Under the pieces are notes generated by a model. It saw nothing but the letters and a program-made list of their open reading frames with translations. It did no database searches and was not told where the DNA came from. From contig OU862913.1 in NCBI GenBank assembly GCA_917880885.1, positions 41,201,460 through 41,265,459 of the forward strand: a stretch of DNA of 64,000 nucleotides, given 5' to 3'. Numbering within the stretch: position 1 is the stretch's first letter; each line of letters begins with the position of its first letter. This DNA comes from Limnephilus marmoratus. Taxonomy: Eukaryota; Arthropoda; Insecta; Trichoptera; Limnephilidae. The translations under genes were made by a program, and so were the position numbers. Of this stretch, positions 20,363 through 31,343 are shown one piece after another.

Positions 20363-21075
20363 GAGGGCATTACCAGAGAAAACCGGAAATACGTCATTTT
20401 CAAAAAAGATTTTAGACGTATTGACTCTTTTCCACAAAAAATTATAAATGGATTTCGAAAGATTGTTCTTTTATCTAGCATTCGTATGTAATAAATTTTG
20501 AGAATTTTTTTAAATTTTTATTATAATAAGGTTATTCCATAGGTCGTTGGCAGATTTGTTAAATTTTCAAAAAAGTTTTTGTATTATACCACACCCATTT
20601 CAAATAATATAATCATGCAGTAAAATAAATCAATACATTATCTAGCAAACGTATGTTTTAGAATTTTAATTTTAGTTTCAATAAAATCATTAAAAAATAT
20701 GTACGTTCATGTGTTTCTTGACGAAAATTGGTCCATTTGTGTATTTATTTGCGCACTTACAAACTAATATATATCAGATTTTTTTAACATTCTTATTAAA
20801 TTTAGACATTATTAAAAAATGATAAATACTTATAATAAAAAAATAACTACAAAAAGTACACTATTTTAATAGTTTTATTATCACGCCTTTCAGCATTTTT
20901 GGATGAAGGTATAAATTAAAGCTAATTTGGATTGAAATAAATTGTATATTGAGTTATAATTTTAAAAAGCTGGTACGGAGAATAATTAATCTTTCTCATT
21001 GTAACCGCCCTGCACGATCGGAAGAACAACTTTCGACGAAATGTGGATTTTCGTCCGCTGGCTGGTTAAACGCTC
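20363..21075 (-). mobile_element. TTAA-flanked element, family T1, 713 bp
   Basis: TTAA on both sides (20359-20362, 21076-21079). Ends gagggcattaccagag and, inverted, gagcgtttaaccagcc are related imperfect terminal repeats. Same family as 22931, 38237 and 47955. It is inserted within the ggaagc subterminal zone of the hAT element. Confidence 0.88.
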
Positions 21076-21199
21076 TTAACGGAAGCAGAAGCGGAAACAG
21101 ACGTCAAAAGTAAATCTTAGCGGAAGCGGAAGTGGAAGCAGAAGCGGAAGCGGAAGCAGAAGCGGAAGCGGAAGTGTTAATACTATGAAGAAAAAGCAC

Positions 21200-22071
21200 A
21201 ATTTTATTTTTTAAGATTTGTTTAATTAAATTTGTATTTTGTACTTTTAGTACTCGAAATTAAACAGAGGTAAATTATATTTAATAAAAAGTAATTTGGC
21301 TGCTTTTACACCTTTGGGTCTGTTTCAGTGTTCTTCATATATTAAACCAGCTAAACGACCTCCGTAGCCCAGTGGGTAAGACTCTTGACTCACAATCCGG
21401 AGGTCGCGGGTTCGAACCCGGCATGCGCAAATAAATTTTATTTGATTAATTTGTGTTATTTCACAATTAATTCATTTAAAATAATATATAGTATATTTGC
21501 GGCATGTTCCAGAGTGGAAGATACTATCAGTATCGCCCTGGTGTAACACCACCATTCAGAATTGAAACGTTGCTTGATAATGGCTTTAGCCGTGTTTGGT
21601 GACCAGATCTGAATAGCCAGGTACTTTCCAACCTTCCTCTTCCCCACCTCCTTCCCCTCCCCACTACCTTCAGCCTCACAACATACCCCAATTGGGGATG
21701 CCATAGTCTCACTGGCTCCAGACGGGAGCAGTTGAGATTCTTGTGCGGTATTCACTGTAAAAAAAAAAAAAAAAAGCTCCACTAAATAGTTGCCCACTGG
21801 CTACACTGCTGGGGGGAGCTGATAAGTATTGGAAAACTATTGGCAACATATGGGGGTATTTGTACGCAGTTACTTTCCACCACATAAGGGGATCCTCATG
21901 GAGAGGCAGTCTCTTCTCTTTCTTGAACTCCCGAAGGTGTGACTGTATCTCTAAAAATAAATTGTCACCATCGTCAGTTGTAGAAGAGTTCTCCCCTTGG
22001 TCTTCATTTACACTTAACATCGATTCCAATATTTGTAATGATGATGATGATTTTGAAGTAGAAGGCTGCAC
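21200..22071 (-). pseudogene. hAT transposase C-terminal domain, split by SINE-A
   Basis: Minus-strand frame from 22071 reads MQPSTSKSSSSLQILE, then LPLHEDPLMWWKVTAYKYPH and YLSAPPSSVASGQLFSGA, the hAT C-terminal dimerisation motif (DPL-WWK-----YP, YL-IP-SSVASE--FS). It then runs into the A-tail of SINE-A. Beyond the SINE (below 21357) the same strand continues GLIYEEH, a stop, NRPKGVKAAKLLF and KYNLPLFNFEY, which is the expected end of such proteins. The SINE therefore interrupts the last domain. The catalytic region is absent, so the protein was already truncated. Confidence 0.88.
21357..21774 (+). repeat. SINE-A inside hAT transposase domain
   Basis: Complete copy: tRNA-like head gacctccgtagcccagtggg and ggttcgaacccggc, full body, ttcactgtaaaa tail. 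Orientation is antisense to the transposase frame. Confidence 0.93.
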
Positions 22072-22202
22072 TTCGATATCTTCAATCGCAAATTATTCTT
22101 TGTTTAGAGTTCTGTTATAAAGTTTGCGGAAACGGAAGTGAAAAAACTTGCGGAACTTCTGCAGAAGCGGAAGCAGAGTTCTGTCGCAACACTAGTTAGA
22201 AC

Positions 22203-22590
22203 CATATCCAAATGAAGTGACATTTTAGCGACATGACGATGATAAAATAGCTACGTATTGATGTTACCCGGTAGCATAATTTGACCTACACATACGACCA
22301 AATCATTTAACAAAAGACCAATTGAGAACATTTTTGATTCGCAGAACAAAACGTGAGTTGAAATTGTAAAGGACAGGCACAGAAATCATCGAAAGCCTTT
22401 CATCAACTTATCGAGTTCCATGACAACTCGGAATCAAGTCAACTCAAAACCTCATTAAAAAGTCAGTAAAACATACGGAAAAAAAATAATTAAAAATAGC
22501 CCATAACACAACCTAATATAACCTATTTAACCATTTTTTATATATTGAGTTCATTCCGAGTGGTCCGGTCACCAAATTATTGTCTGTGTT
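22203..22590. other. No recognised feature
   Basis: AT-rich sequence between the hAT element and a SINE-D fragment. Nothing supported. Confidence 0.3.
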
Positions 22591-22594
22591 GATC

Positions 22595-22700
22595 TGTCTT
22601 TGTCTAAAAGCTACGGATTACCAGCCAGACGTATCGGATTCAATCCTCTAGAAGCGTAGTCCTCCATCACTGCACAAGCAACATTTTCCTAATATAATGC
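22595..22700 (+). repeat. SINE-D fragment
   Basis: The blocks gtagtcctccatcactgcac and aagcaacattttc match the mid-part of SINE-D at 55.4 kb, preceded by a decayed box-B-like cggattcaatcc. Confidence 0.5.
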
Positions 22701-22930
22701 TTTATTTATTTCCATATACACGTTTAACATAATTAAATTAACATACGTATAGTACAACAACATAAAGAATGTAATACTATAATACGGGCATGTGATAAAG
22801 TATGTAACACAGGCATCAAAGCAATTAATAAAGAAAAAAAAATTAAAAGTGTACGTAAAAAAGTTAAGAAATATCTAAAAAAGGGATAAAAAGTACAAAA
22901 TGTACTGAACGTAAAACGGTAAAGAATTAA

Positions 22931-23630
22931 GAGCGTTTAACCAGCCAGCGGCCGAAAATCCACATTTCGTCGAAAGTTGTTTTTACGATCATGCAGGGTG
23001 GTTCCAATGAGAAAGATTAATTATTCTTCGTTCTAGCGTTTTAAAATTAAAACTCAATATCGATTTTATTTCATTCCAAATTTGCTTTAATTTATACCTA
23101 CATCCAAAAATGCTGAAAGGCGTGATGATAAAACTATTAAAATAATGTACTTTTTGTGATTATTTGTTTGATTATAAGTATTTATCATTTTTCAATAATG
23201 TCTAAGTTAAATAAGAATGTTAAAAAAATCTGAAATATATTAGTTTGAAAGTGCGCAAATAAATACACAAACGGACCAATTTTCGTCAAGAAACACATTT
23301 ACGTATATATTTTTTAATGATTTTATTGAAACTAAAATTAAAATTCTAATTATAATTTATTGATTTATTTTACTGCATGATTATATTATTTGAAATGGGT
23401 GTGGTATAATACAAAATCTTTTTTGAAAATTTAACAAATCTGCCAACGACCTATGGTATAACCTTATTATACTAAAAATAAACATTTTTTCTCAAAATTT
23501 AAAACATGCGAATGCTAAATAAAAAAACAATTTTTCGAAATCCATTTATAATTTTTTGTGGAAAAGAGTCAATACGTCTAAAATCTGATTTAAAAATGAC
23601 ATATTTCTGGTTTTCTCTGGTAATACCCTC
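22931..23630 (+). mobile_element. TTAA-flanked element, family T1, 700 bp
   Basis: TTAA at 22927-22930 and 23631-23634. Ends gagcgtttaaccagccagcg and ctctggtaataccctc are as in the other T1 copies. The interior is AT-rich and non-coding. Confidence 0.88.
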
Positions 23631-23634
23631 TTAA

Positions 23635-25020
23635 GGAATCATAAAATTGAAATAATTGGTTAAACTACCGAGAGAATCGTGTATAATACTGATCAGTAGA
23701 TATTATTGATTATGACAGTTATATATGATAAATTTTACATTGTGCAAAAACTAGTAGGTTATACTCGCATTATGGTTACTTGGCACTTGCAAACAGATTT
23801 TACTTTATACGAATACATCTTTTATAATCTACCGGCATTATCGATGGTAGTATAATCATTACCTAATCTATGCAAGCGATGTATTATTAAATTTTGTTCT
23901 GCATTAGTGCCAGTATTGTTGCAATAGTAAGGTGATTTGAGTCTAGTTGGACTGCTGACCAATAAAATGAAAATGATGTATTCCCCACTTCTTTGTATGT
24001 TGTGTATAAAACTAATATAACACATTTAATTAAGTCAATAGCAGTCACATCATTATTAAACAATTAAGAACGCATTACGCGGGGAAAACAGATTTCAAAG
24101 TACTCCCATCACAATTATTTTCTCAATAACTCGGTTTTATCTGTAATAAATGGAAAGAGACGGAATGTTTATCACTTGGCCCGCTTGGCTATAATGACTC
24201 TTAACACCGGACTGCTCAGTAGAGACGTGTGATGGAAAAATATTTTTAATTGAAAAAAATATATATCATCGGACAGCAAAATGACATCAACATTTTTTAC
24301 TTCAAATATGCTCAGGAATCGCTGGTTGAAATCCTTCGGGAACGTGCTGTTTACACCGTGGATAAAAAATAAGTGGGTTTTTTTTAACCACTCAGACCTG
24401 TAAGCTTGTTTAATATAACGATAGGACTCAAGCTAACGCGTGTATTCCCACAGAAATCGTTATAACTCCGTTTTTTAGGGTTGTCACTAAAAAGGAACTA
24501 TAATAAACCACGCTTTACATTTCTATTCAAAGTTGTCCATAGAAATACGTAGATAAAAAATACTTATTTTGTAGAAACAGTTTTCATCCGCCAAATGCAG
24601 GAAAATTTTGTTAGACATAGTTATGTTTTGATTAAATATGTTTGTACGTAGATAATGCTAGAAAAGTGAGGTGATAAAATTGTTTATTATATACATTTGT
24701 ATGATAAAATAGGTGTTTTCTCAACGTTATCCTTGATTTTAGTACCGTTTTCACATAAAAACATCACAGTATACCGTTTTCACATAAATTTAAATATTTA
24801 CAAATTTTTATATTTATTTGTAATAATAGATACAATTTGAAGGTGTATTTTATTACCTTTCAAAAATAATTTTTAGTCAATTTTTTTATAAGAAAAACTC
24901 TCTTTTATAACTTTGAAGGTTATTTCCATCAACGTAATATAATATCATTGAAGAAGATGATAACAATAATAATCTAAACGAAAATATGAAAGAGAACAAG
25001 ACACAGCAAACAGAAAAAAG
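23635..25020. other. AT-rich stretch with a decayed palindrome half
   Basis: Around 24280-24350 the words aacattttttacttcaaata and caggaatcgctggtt resemble half of the TA-flanked palindrome at 26998-27349. Nothing else is recognised. Confidence 0.35.
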
Positions 25021-25022
25021 AC

Positions 25023-25100
25023 AATGGTCGCAACTGGGACTCGAACCCAGACCTCTTGTCCAACCGGGACGTGCGCGTTAACCAATTTCGCTATTGCCAC
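25023..25100 (-). repeat. tRNA-like sequence (tRNA pseudogene or SINE head)
   Basis: On the minus strand: ggtggcaatagcgaaattgg (box A-like), then gggttcgagtccca (box B) and a 3' end pairing with the start over 6 of 7 positions. The T-arm pairs well (ctggg with cccag). The anticodon arm is poor and position 33 is not T, so it is unlikely to be a working tRNA. Confidence 0.6.
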
Positions 25101-25559
25101 CTTCTGTCAAGCCGTCATAATAGTCAATCTCATATTTGAAATTTTTGAATTAACAATATTATCTTCAACTAATTTTATTTTTCATATTAAGGCTAACTAC
25201 CCTTTTTATTGGAAATAATCATTCTAAGAATTGGTTTGTATCCTGCATAGCGTCTCGGATAAAAGTATCCGAATTTATTCATATGGAACCATTGACTTTT
25301 TATAAAACTCTTAATGAATATTCATTTCTTTATAAGAAAAACTTTCTTTTATTTTTTTTATTTTATTTACGCACCAAATTTAAATGTCCGGGTTAAATTT
25401 TCTCCACAGGAAAAACTAAACCCTTTCACACACTTCCCCAAATGATCATCTAGTCAATCCACGCTATGCAATTGCACTATATAAGTATTATAAATACAAA
25501 ACAATACAAGAACAACATGTCAACCTACTAGAGACCAAATGGGAATATAATTCACCGAC
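25101..25559. other. No recognised feature
   Basis: AT-rich, with no repeat ends or coding motif. Confidence 0.3.
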
Positions 25560-25870
25560 TCCAGATATTTTCATATCAGATGGTTCGGCTCTGTGGCATT
25601 TCTAATTGAACCTATAAATCCTACTGATCCCTTAATATAAATATTTAAAAAATCTTTTGTAATCCTACATGTATTTAAAATAACTGATTTTGCATTTTTA
25701 TATACAAATTTTTTGACAAATCTAATATGCTTAAATTTTGAATCAGATTCCTAGGTATTATGCCAGTGGCCGAAATAACAAATGGTAATATTTTTATGGT
25801 CCGAGAATGCCAAATTCTTTTAATCTCATTTCCTAAATCTGTGTATTTTCTTATTTTTTTCAGAAACCGT
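25560..25870 (-). pseudogene. Retrotransposon C-terminal fragment, degenerate
   Basis: The minus strand from 25870 reads FLKKIRKYTDLGNEIKRIWH, then KILPFVISATGIIPRNL and LSILDLSKNLYIKMQNQ before stops. The pattern KY-DLA-EIKR-W followed by V-PLVISATG--P and L---QK is a recurrent C-terminal region of insect non-LTR retrotransposon proteins that I recognise from general experience. Several stops follow. Confidence 0.6.
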
Positions 25871-26312
25871 TTTTTTGAATATTATAAATAATATAATAGA
25901 TATAATATAATATTTCTTCTTCAATGATATAATTTTTAGTATTTATTCAGAAATATTTCAGTTATTGAGCTTTAACAGCAAAGAGGGAATAACACAAAAT
26001 TTTATCAATTTGACAGTTTTTAGGACCAAACACCTACACAAAGGCGATAGACAACGAGTAGGTTATTGTTTTATTCTTTAAAAAATATATTAATTTTAAA
26101 AATATTTATGCTACATCAACATTCCAGCGTTCCGGTTGGTAGTATAACCGCTTCAAGCACTGGCCGTGGGAAGAGAGTCCACTGTTTGGCACATGTTGTT
26201 TTGGTAGAATATCTAGAGTTGATTGATTGACTTTCCCACACTGTCTACTTCAAAACGTTATTATACAAGGTAACCGGTACTTGATGCTAAATATTTATGA
26301 CGCGATAGATTA

Positions 26313-26640
26313 GGCCAGCGGTCGTAAACCTTTTAGAGCCTGCGTACCCCTGGACTCTTACTTCAAATCTGTTATACCCCGTACCCTCTATCTATCTTAT
26401 GTACACGTGTAATGAAAGACATTTTCATTAGTAATTTTTTAATACTTTCATTATTACATGAATTTATCGATCAAAAACAAATTTATACAGAGTGTAACAT
26501 GACTTCGGGCAATTTTAACCAGTGATTCTAAACGCGTAATTGAGCTGAGTTTTAACACCTACATTCGTGTCATGATTCACGATATTGCGTACCCCCAATT
26601 TTTGCTTTGCGTACCCCAAGGGAATTAGAGGTAATACTTA
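26313..26640 (+). mobile_element. hAT-like terminus with nested decayed palindrome half
   Basis: ccagcggtcgtaaacctttt with gcgtacccc repeats resembles the left end of hAT elements (cagtggttctcaacctttt type). The matching right terminus is lost. Inside, acagagtgtaacatgacttc and ttaaccagtgattc resemble the palindrome family at 26998. Confidence 0.45.
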
Positions 26641-26995
26641 GGAATTGTAAATAATAGTATCACGCGGCTATACATTATATATGACGTCATTGCCTGTCGC
26701 GGTTACTTTGTCCCGGTGACTAGCGGTCACTGGATCACAATTGATCCGAGGAACCGGCTAGTTTTGGTAAATGGTCACCAACAATCAAACTGGGCGAAGC
26801 CGAACAAAAAGCAAAAACCTACAGAGAGCTAGTCAAATATTACTTATACGTGTCTGTGTATAAAATAAAACTGGGAGGCTTAACGGCATGGCCTATTAAC
26901 GGCACATTTAGTAAAAAATTTGTATACATTTAAATTTAAAAAAAAGCCTATTTCCTTTTTTTTCGCCGAATAAATTTTTGGCATTTTCATTAATA
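26641..26995. other. No recognised feature
   Basis: Moderately GC-rich patch near 26690-26790. No motif matched. Confidence 0.3.
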
Positions 26996-26997
26996 TA

Positions 26998-27349
26998 CAG
27001 GGTGTTAAGGGACGTACTTGACTTACTTTAACCGGTGATTCCTGACATTATTTGGAGTAAAAATTGTAAATGAAATTTTGGTGACTTTTTTTTTTCAAAT
27101 TTCTTTTCTTCAAAATCAAACAACAAAAAGTGTCTTCCGCATGTCGTCACTGGTCACTCATCCGGGTGTCCGACGAACCCCTTACCCCGCCTCCAATTGT
27201 TCAACAACTACCATTTTTTTATGTTTTTGTAGAAAAAAAAAAAACATCAAAAATGTCACCGGAGACCTAAATTTCATTAACATTTTTTACTCCAAATAAT
27301 GTCAAGAATCACTGGTTATATTAAGTCAAGTACGTCCCTTAACACCCTG
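26998..27349. mobile_element. TA-flanked palindromic MITE, 352 bp
   Basis: cagggtgttaagggacgtac at the left and gtacgtcccttaacaccctg at the right are exact complements. The arms continue imperfectly for about 100 bp (ccggtgattcctgacattat against ataatgtcaagaatcactgg). Both sides are TA. This fits a Tc1/mariner-type non-autonomous element. The 73-codon plus-strand frame inside is a shadow of the arms. Confidence 0.9.
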
Positions 27350-27429
27350 TATAGATGTTTATTAAAAAAAATCAACATTTTGTTACAGAATAAAATATGA
27401 TATTAGTATGATATTTTGAATTATCTTAC

Positions 27430-27620
27430 TAGTGACCCAGAAAACATAAACATTTTGTTTAATTCACAACTTTTTGAGCATTATAATAGATGTTGGTGGT
27501 GTTTATGAGTAATCTGAGTATAGTACCAGATAGAAGGTACACTAACACATATAACCAAATACTCAACTCTAATTTCGATTTTACGGAGATCTCCGACTAA
27601 TCAACTGGACGATCGAAAAA
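27430..27620 (-). repeat. Repeat E, uninterrupted copy
   Basis: Reverse complement of segments at 44030-44137 and 44670-44780 (gtgacccagaaaacat, attataatag, gagtaatctgagtat, ccgactaatcaactgg). This copy lacks the Helitron found in the other and so records the empty target site. Confidence 0.7.
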
Positions 27621-27787
27621 TTATGCTTAAATGTTTCGCATCAATTACCAGTTTCCCTGTAAAGATATGAACGCTATCTGCCAAGTGAGTACTTAAACCA
27701 GATACTTTTTTATCTCTAAATATAATAATATTATAGAGAAGCTATTAAAAAAAGTCGATAGAAAATACAGATTACATAGGTACTGCC

Positions 27788-28542
27788 TTTTTAACGCTTA
27801 TATACAAAGTGCGATTGATGACTTGAGAGAGAGAATGAGTCACAGAAAAGGTGTAAAGATACACGGGCAAACGGTGGATATGATAAGGTTTACTGACGAT
27901 ATTGCTTTGGTTGCTGAAAGCGAAGAAGAATTGCAAGAGGCCTTAACAACCATGCAAAGCATTCTTCAAAACAATTACAACATGAAGATAAATAGAGACA
28001 AAACAAAGCTGCTGACTGTAGGCCGAACGCAACATCAGATGAGAGTAGAGATGTCAGGAGTTCCACTAAAGAACACCAAGGAGTTTGTCTACCTCGGGAG
28101 CAAAATAACATGGGACGGTCGGTCTAAGAGCGAGGTCAACAGCCGTATGCACCAGGCTAGGCTTGCATTCAATAAAAGGTCGAAAATAATAGAATCGAAT
28201 AATATAGACCTGAAACTGAGAATACTCCTCATCAAGACCTATGTATGGAGTATCTTGATGTACGGCTGCGAAACATGGTGCCTATCCGAAAGAGATAAAC
28301 GGAGACTAAAGGCTTTTGAGATGTGGTCCTATAGAAGACTACTAGGAATTTCCTGGAGAGACCACATCACAAATGAGGAGGTTCTCCAAAGAATCGAAGG
28401 AGGAAGGCACCTGCTCAGGACCTTGTACGAAAGGCGCGCAAGATGGATTGGCCATGCAATAAGACAAGAAGGCCTCTTGCATGCCATAATGGAGGGTATG
28501 ACCGAGGGGACAAACGCTAGGGGACGCCCACGCCGAGAGTAA
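27788..28542 (+). pseudogene. RTE LINE reverse transcriptase C-terminal half, ADD motif mutated
   Basis: The frame from 27790 to TAA at 28540-28542 starts FNAYIQSAIDDL, then RFTDDIALVAESEEELQ (catalytic ADD changed to TDD), YLGSKITWDGRSKSEVNSR, LRILLIKTYVWSILMYGCE, RWIGHAIRQEGLL and NARGRPRRE. It is about 95 percent identical by eye to the copy at 1-1214. The upstream RT and endonuclease are missing. The TAA replaces what is probably a CAA, because the same frame continues LEDLLVDVCCSSYAEFKRAA beyond the hAT insertion to a normal stop at 29240. The copy therefore has a 5' truncation, an active-site substitution, a nonsense change and an insertion. Confidence 0.9.
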
Positions 28543-28549
28543 CTGGAGG

Positions 28550-29116
28550 CAGGGCCGGATCTACGAAATCTGGCGCCCTGTGCAGTAGGTACCGTTGGCG
28601 CCCCCCCCCCCCCCCAACTACCTTCTCCTAGAGTCTTAAATCGTACAAAATAAAACAATAGCGAGCGTACGCTAACTAAAATTGTCAGCATTTTGAAAGG
28701 CGGTCGGTTTGTTTGTTCTCTTGAACAAAAACATCGCGCTGTGATTGGTTATTGAATTTGGATCGCACCCGTTCGTCATAAAAGACGGTAAAAAATATAT
28801 GGAAAAATAGATCTTACGTTTAAACTAAATATATATATAAATATAATTTGTAAAAAAATTCTGTAACTGACTATAAATTCGTAAGCCGTAAACCAACCTG
28901 ATGCGGCGCATGACTGGTTTATTTATGCGTGCGCATTCTGTTTCTTTGGAAAGTGTTGCTAGAGCGTAATAATTATTTCGTACTATGGGTAATTTTGAAA
29001 CGATTCAGGGAATATTATAACTAAATTTTAATACAATATTTATTTTCTCACGGCGCCCCTTCGGAGTTGGCGCCAGGTTTTTGCACGTTTTTGAACGTAT
29101 GGCAGATCCGGCGCTG
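28550..29116. mobile_element. hAT MITE inside RTE LINE, 567 bp
   Basis: Ends cagggccggatctac and, inverted, cagcgccggatctgc. Flanked by exact 8-bp repeats actggagg (28542-28549, 29117-29124). CAGGG/CAGCG fit YARNG. Includes a run of 14 C near 28602 and ggcgcc palindromes near both ends. Non-coding. Confidence 0.93.
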
Positions 29117-29260
29117 ACTGGAGGACCTGCTGGTGGACGTGTGCTGCTCATCATATGCAGAATTCAAAAGAGCCGCACAAGACAGGGAAGAGTGGAAGAA
29201 ACGAATAGATGAAATTGCTGCAAACCAATCCCAGGATTGAAACCAGAGAGAGAGAGGTAC
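29117..29260 (+). pseudogene. RTE LINE 3' end after the hAT insertion
   Basis: Continues the RTE frame with CCSSYAEFKRAAQDREEWKK and RIDEIAANQSQD, then a stop and a gagagaga tail, the microsatellite 3' end typical of RTE elements. Same tail as at 4645-4795. Confidence 0.85.
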
Positions 29261-29301
29261 TGCCAAAAATAATATTTCACAAGGAAATATTTTCGTTCAC
29301 A

Positions 29302-29335
29302 GGCTGTCATCTTTGGGGATGCTGAGTGGAGGAAT
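29302..29335 (-). repeat. SINE-B/LINE 3' block fragment
   Basis: gtcatctttggggatgctga and gtggagg match the shared 3' block. Too short to assign to SINE or LINE. Confidence 0.45.
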
Positions 29336-29350
29336 TCAGATCGATATTAA

Positions 29351-29879
29351 GAGGAAGCACGGTCGCTGAGAAAACTGAATAGGTATTTTACCTAACTGTT
29401 GCTGTCACTGCCGCTCTTAATCCCCCGAATACTGAGGGAAAGGGACAATGCGCCTCAGGTCGATAATGCCTAAATAAAATCTTCAAAATCGAGATTTTGT
29501 GTTCCCCATTTTTCTCCTAAAAAACTGGACAGATTTTTTTTTTAAGTGAAAACTTCTATCATCGATGTGATTTGAAACTGGATGAAACGAAAAATAGCGA
29601 CACCAAAAAGAGACAAATGCATACATCTATAGGATTTAGAATGCGAGAGAATGAGATAGAATAATCGGTCTCCTTTTTATGCGGTTCTTCGTAGCCTCCT
29701 CACTCTTGTCTACTTTAGTTTTTTGAAGGTTTCACTTCTACCGCGTTGGAAATGAAAGCTCGATTTTGCATTTGTCCCTTTCGCTCAGAATTCAGGGTGG
29801 AGGGGGGTAACAGCGACAGTGACAGCAAAATATTGATAAAATACCTAATTTTCAAATTTCTCGGTGACCGCGTTTCCTC
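29351..29879. mobile_element. TTAA-flanked element, family T6, long TIRs
   Basis: TTAA at 29347-29350 and 29880-29883. The left 105 bp (gaggaagcacggtcgctgag, ttgctgtcactgccgctctt, gagggaaagggacaatgc) is the inverted partner of the right end (gcatttgtccctttcgctc, gacagtgacagcaa, ctcggtgaccgcgtttcctc). The middle holds a repeat-C copy (29565-29750). The right TTAA is also the left TTAA of the next element. Confidence 0.88.
29565..29750 (+). repeat. Repeat C
   Basis: The blocks gtgatttgaaactggatgaa, catacatctataggatttag and gaaggtttcacttctaccgc recur at 41.74, 45.2 (inverted), 51.4 (inverted) and 54.83 kb. Non-coding. Its ends are not defined. Confidence 0.65.
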
Positions 29880-29995
29880 TTAAGGCGCCGTATCCCCACT
29901 AAAAAAGAAGAAGATGGAGAAATATGTAATTACGAATGTTGGAGAGAGTGCGCTAATATTTAAAAGGGTAAAATGGAAGCGAAAATTGAGAAAAA

Positions 29996-30516
29996 CATTA
30001 CATAGTATAAAATGAAGTCGCTCAAAATGTATGTGCGCGTTAATCTTTTAAACTACGCAACGGATTTTCATACGGTTTTCACCAATAGATAGAGTGATTG
30101 AAGAGGAATGTTTATATGTATAATACATGTAAATTATATTAGAGAAAAGCCATAAAATCAAAGAAAACATATTTTTGTGCGATTTATAACGGCTGGCGGG
30201 CCGTACTATAGTCACTTTTGAAATTCGTTCTACGGAAGAAATTGGAAAATAGATGTCCTAGAGTAAGTAGGTATTTGATTTTCCCTTTTCAAATATCCAG
30301 TGTTGCATTGCAAGCATTGTATAATTAGTGGCGAGTTAATTAGTTTATATGTATAATACATGCTTATTATAGTAGAGAAAAGCCATTCAAATATTCAATT
30401 CAGGCAGCGGGCAGCGGGCAGCGGGCAGCTGGCAGGCGGGTGGTGTGGATTTTATAAAGGTTGGGTAATGGCGTTGTGTTTCGCTAGCCACAGCAACGTG
30501 TGGCCGGGTCTTTTAG
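29996..30516 (+). mobile_element. Helitron, non-autonomous, 521 bp
   Basis: Nearly identical to the copy at 44138-44669. Begins cattacatagtataaaatga and ends with the imperfect hairpin cagcaacgtgtggcc, then gggtcttttag, before a host T. There is no target duplication, as expected for Helitrons. It contains tandem gcagcgg units and two copies of tttatatgtataatacatg. Confidence 0.85.
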
Positions 30517-30757
30517 TATTTAATAAAACATGACTCGTTTAAAATAGAGCAAAAATATCTTGGGGGCTGTCTAAAACTGCATCTAAAGAAAGACTGTGAT
30601 TTTTTTCATACATTTAACTTGTAAAATAACTGAATCAGACGTGAAAATAATTATTTTCGGAGCATACTTTGCGATTTTTTTCTATCGAGGGAATTTCACA
30701 TAATTTGCGTTTCGGCGTAGAGAATGTATAGATATTATCTTCAAGAATAACATATAT

Positions 30758-31343
30758 CACTTCTTCTAATAATGCAAAATTATTTTGTGGTAACATTTTA
30801 AATTCAAATTAATAGTAACTTTGTATTAACCACTTAATTATTTACAAAAACCGACATGTTTCGTCAGCAAAGCTGACTTCTTCAGGGTTTTGACAGAACT
30901 AATTTAAAAAATAGACATACATAGGTAATAGAGAAAAATAATAGACATAAACAATAATAAAATTTAAAAGAAAATAATGTGTAAGAGACAAGGAGCAATA
31001 TACAACAATTAAAAATTTAAAAGGGGAATAGATTTAATAATGGGACATTTAAAAACAATTTTTGATTATTAATAATATTTAAATTTGCATTAACACTCTT
31101 TCTAATCTCTAAAATTTCTAATTTATCCAACTGAAAGCCATTGACATTACAATGTATTAATTCTATTCCACTGTTAAAATTAAAGGTATGACTAGTTTCT
31201 ATTAAATGGTTGGCAAACTCCGAGAAACTATTATTATTTAAAGCTTTCATATGCTCTTTAATCCTTATTTCAAAAAAACAAACAAAAAACATGTCGGTTT
31301 TTGTAAATAATTAAGTGGTTAATACAAAGTTATCTATTAATTT
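30758..31343 (-). mobile_element. Penelope-like element fragment with inverted terminal pseudo-LTRs
   Basis: Exact 13-bp direct repeats gaataacatatat flank it (30745-30757, 31344-31356). Inverted arms of about 60 bp (30802-30861 and 31288-31347) contain accgacatgttt. Next to the left arm are cgtcagcaaagctgacttct and tcagggttttgacag, in the style of Penelope terminal repeats. Confidence 0.75.
31017..31292 (-). pseudogene. Penelope-like GIY-YIG endonuclease C-terminal fragment
   Basis: The frame reads FEIRIKEHMKALNNNSFSE, FANHLIETSHTFNFNSGIEL and GFQLDKLEILEIRKSVNAN. The pattern R-KEH ... FA-HL--T-H ... LE-LEI-K matches the distal part of the endonuclease domain that ends Penelope-like polyproteins. 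The reverse transcriptase is absent, which is usual for 5'-truncated copies. Confidence 0.75.

Larger units (their letters stand above)
20338..22194 (-). mobile_element. hAT transposon (TAGTG termini) carrying T1 and SINE-A insertions
   Basis: Termini tagtgatgcaac and gttgc-like cgcaacacta are inverted and the flanks are exact 8-bp repeats gttagaac (20330-20337, 22195-22202). TAGTG fits YARNG. Arrays of ggaagc/agaagc at 21075-21175 and 22125-22180 are subterminal repeats, the usual transposase-binding zone. A T1 element sits at 20363-21075 and a SINE-A at 21357-21774. Confidence 0.9.

Noticed and set aside
25023..25100. Functional tRNA gene
   Set aside because: The anticodon stem pairs poorly, position 33 is not T and one acceptor pair is broken, so I list it as tRNA-like only.
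26644..26790. GC-richer patch as a possible host exon
   Set aside because: No frame with protein-like similarity and no convincing splice borders.
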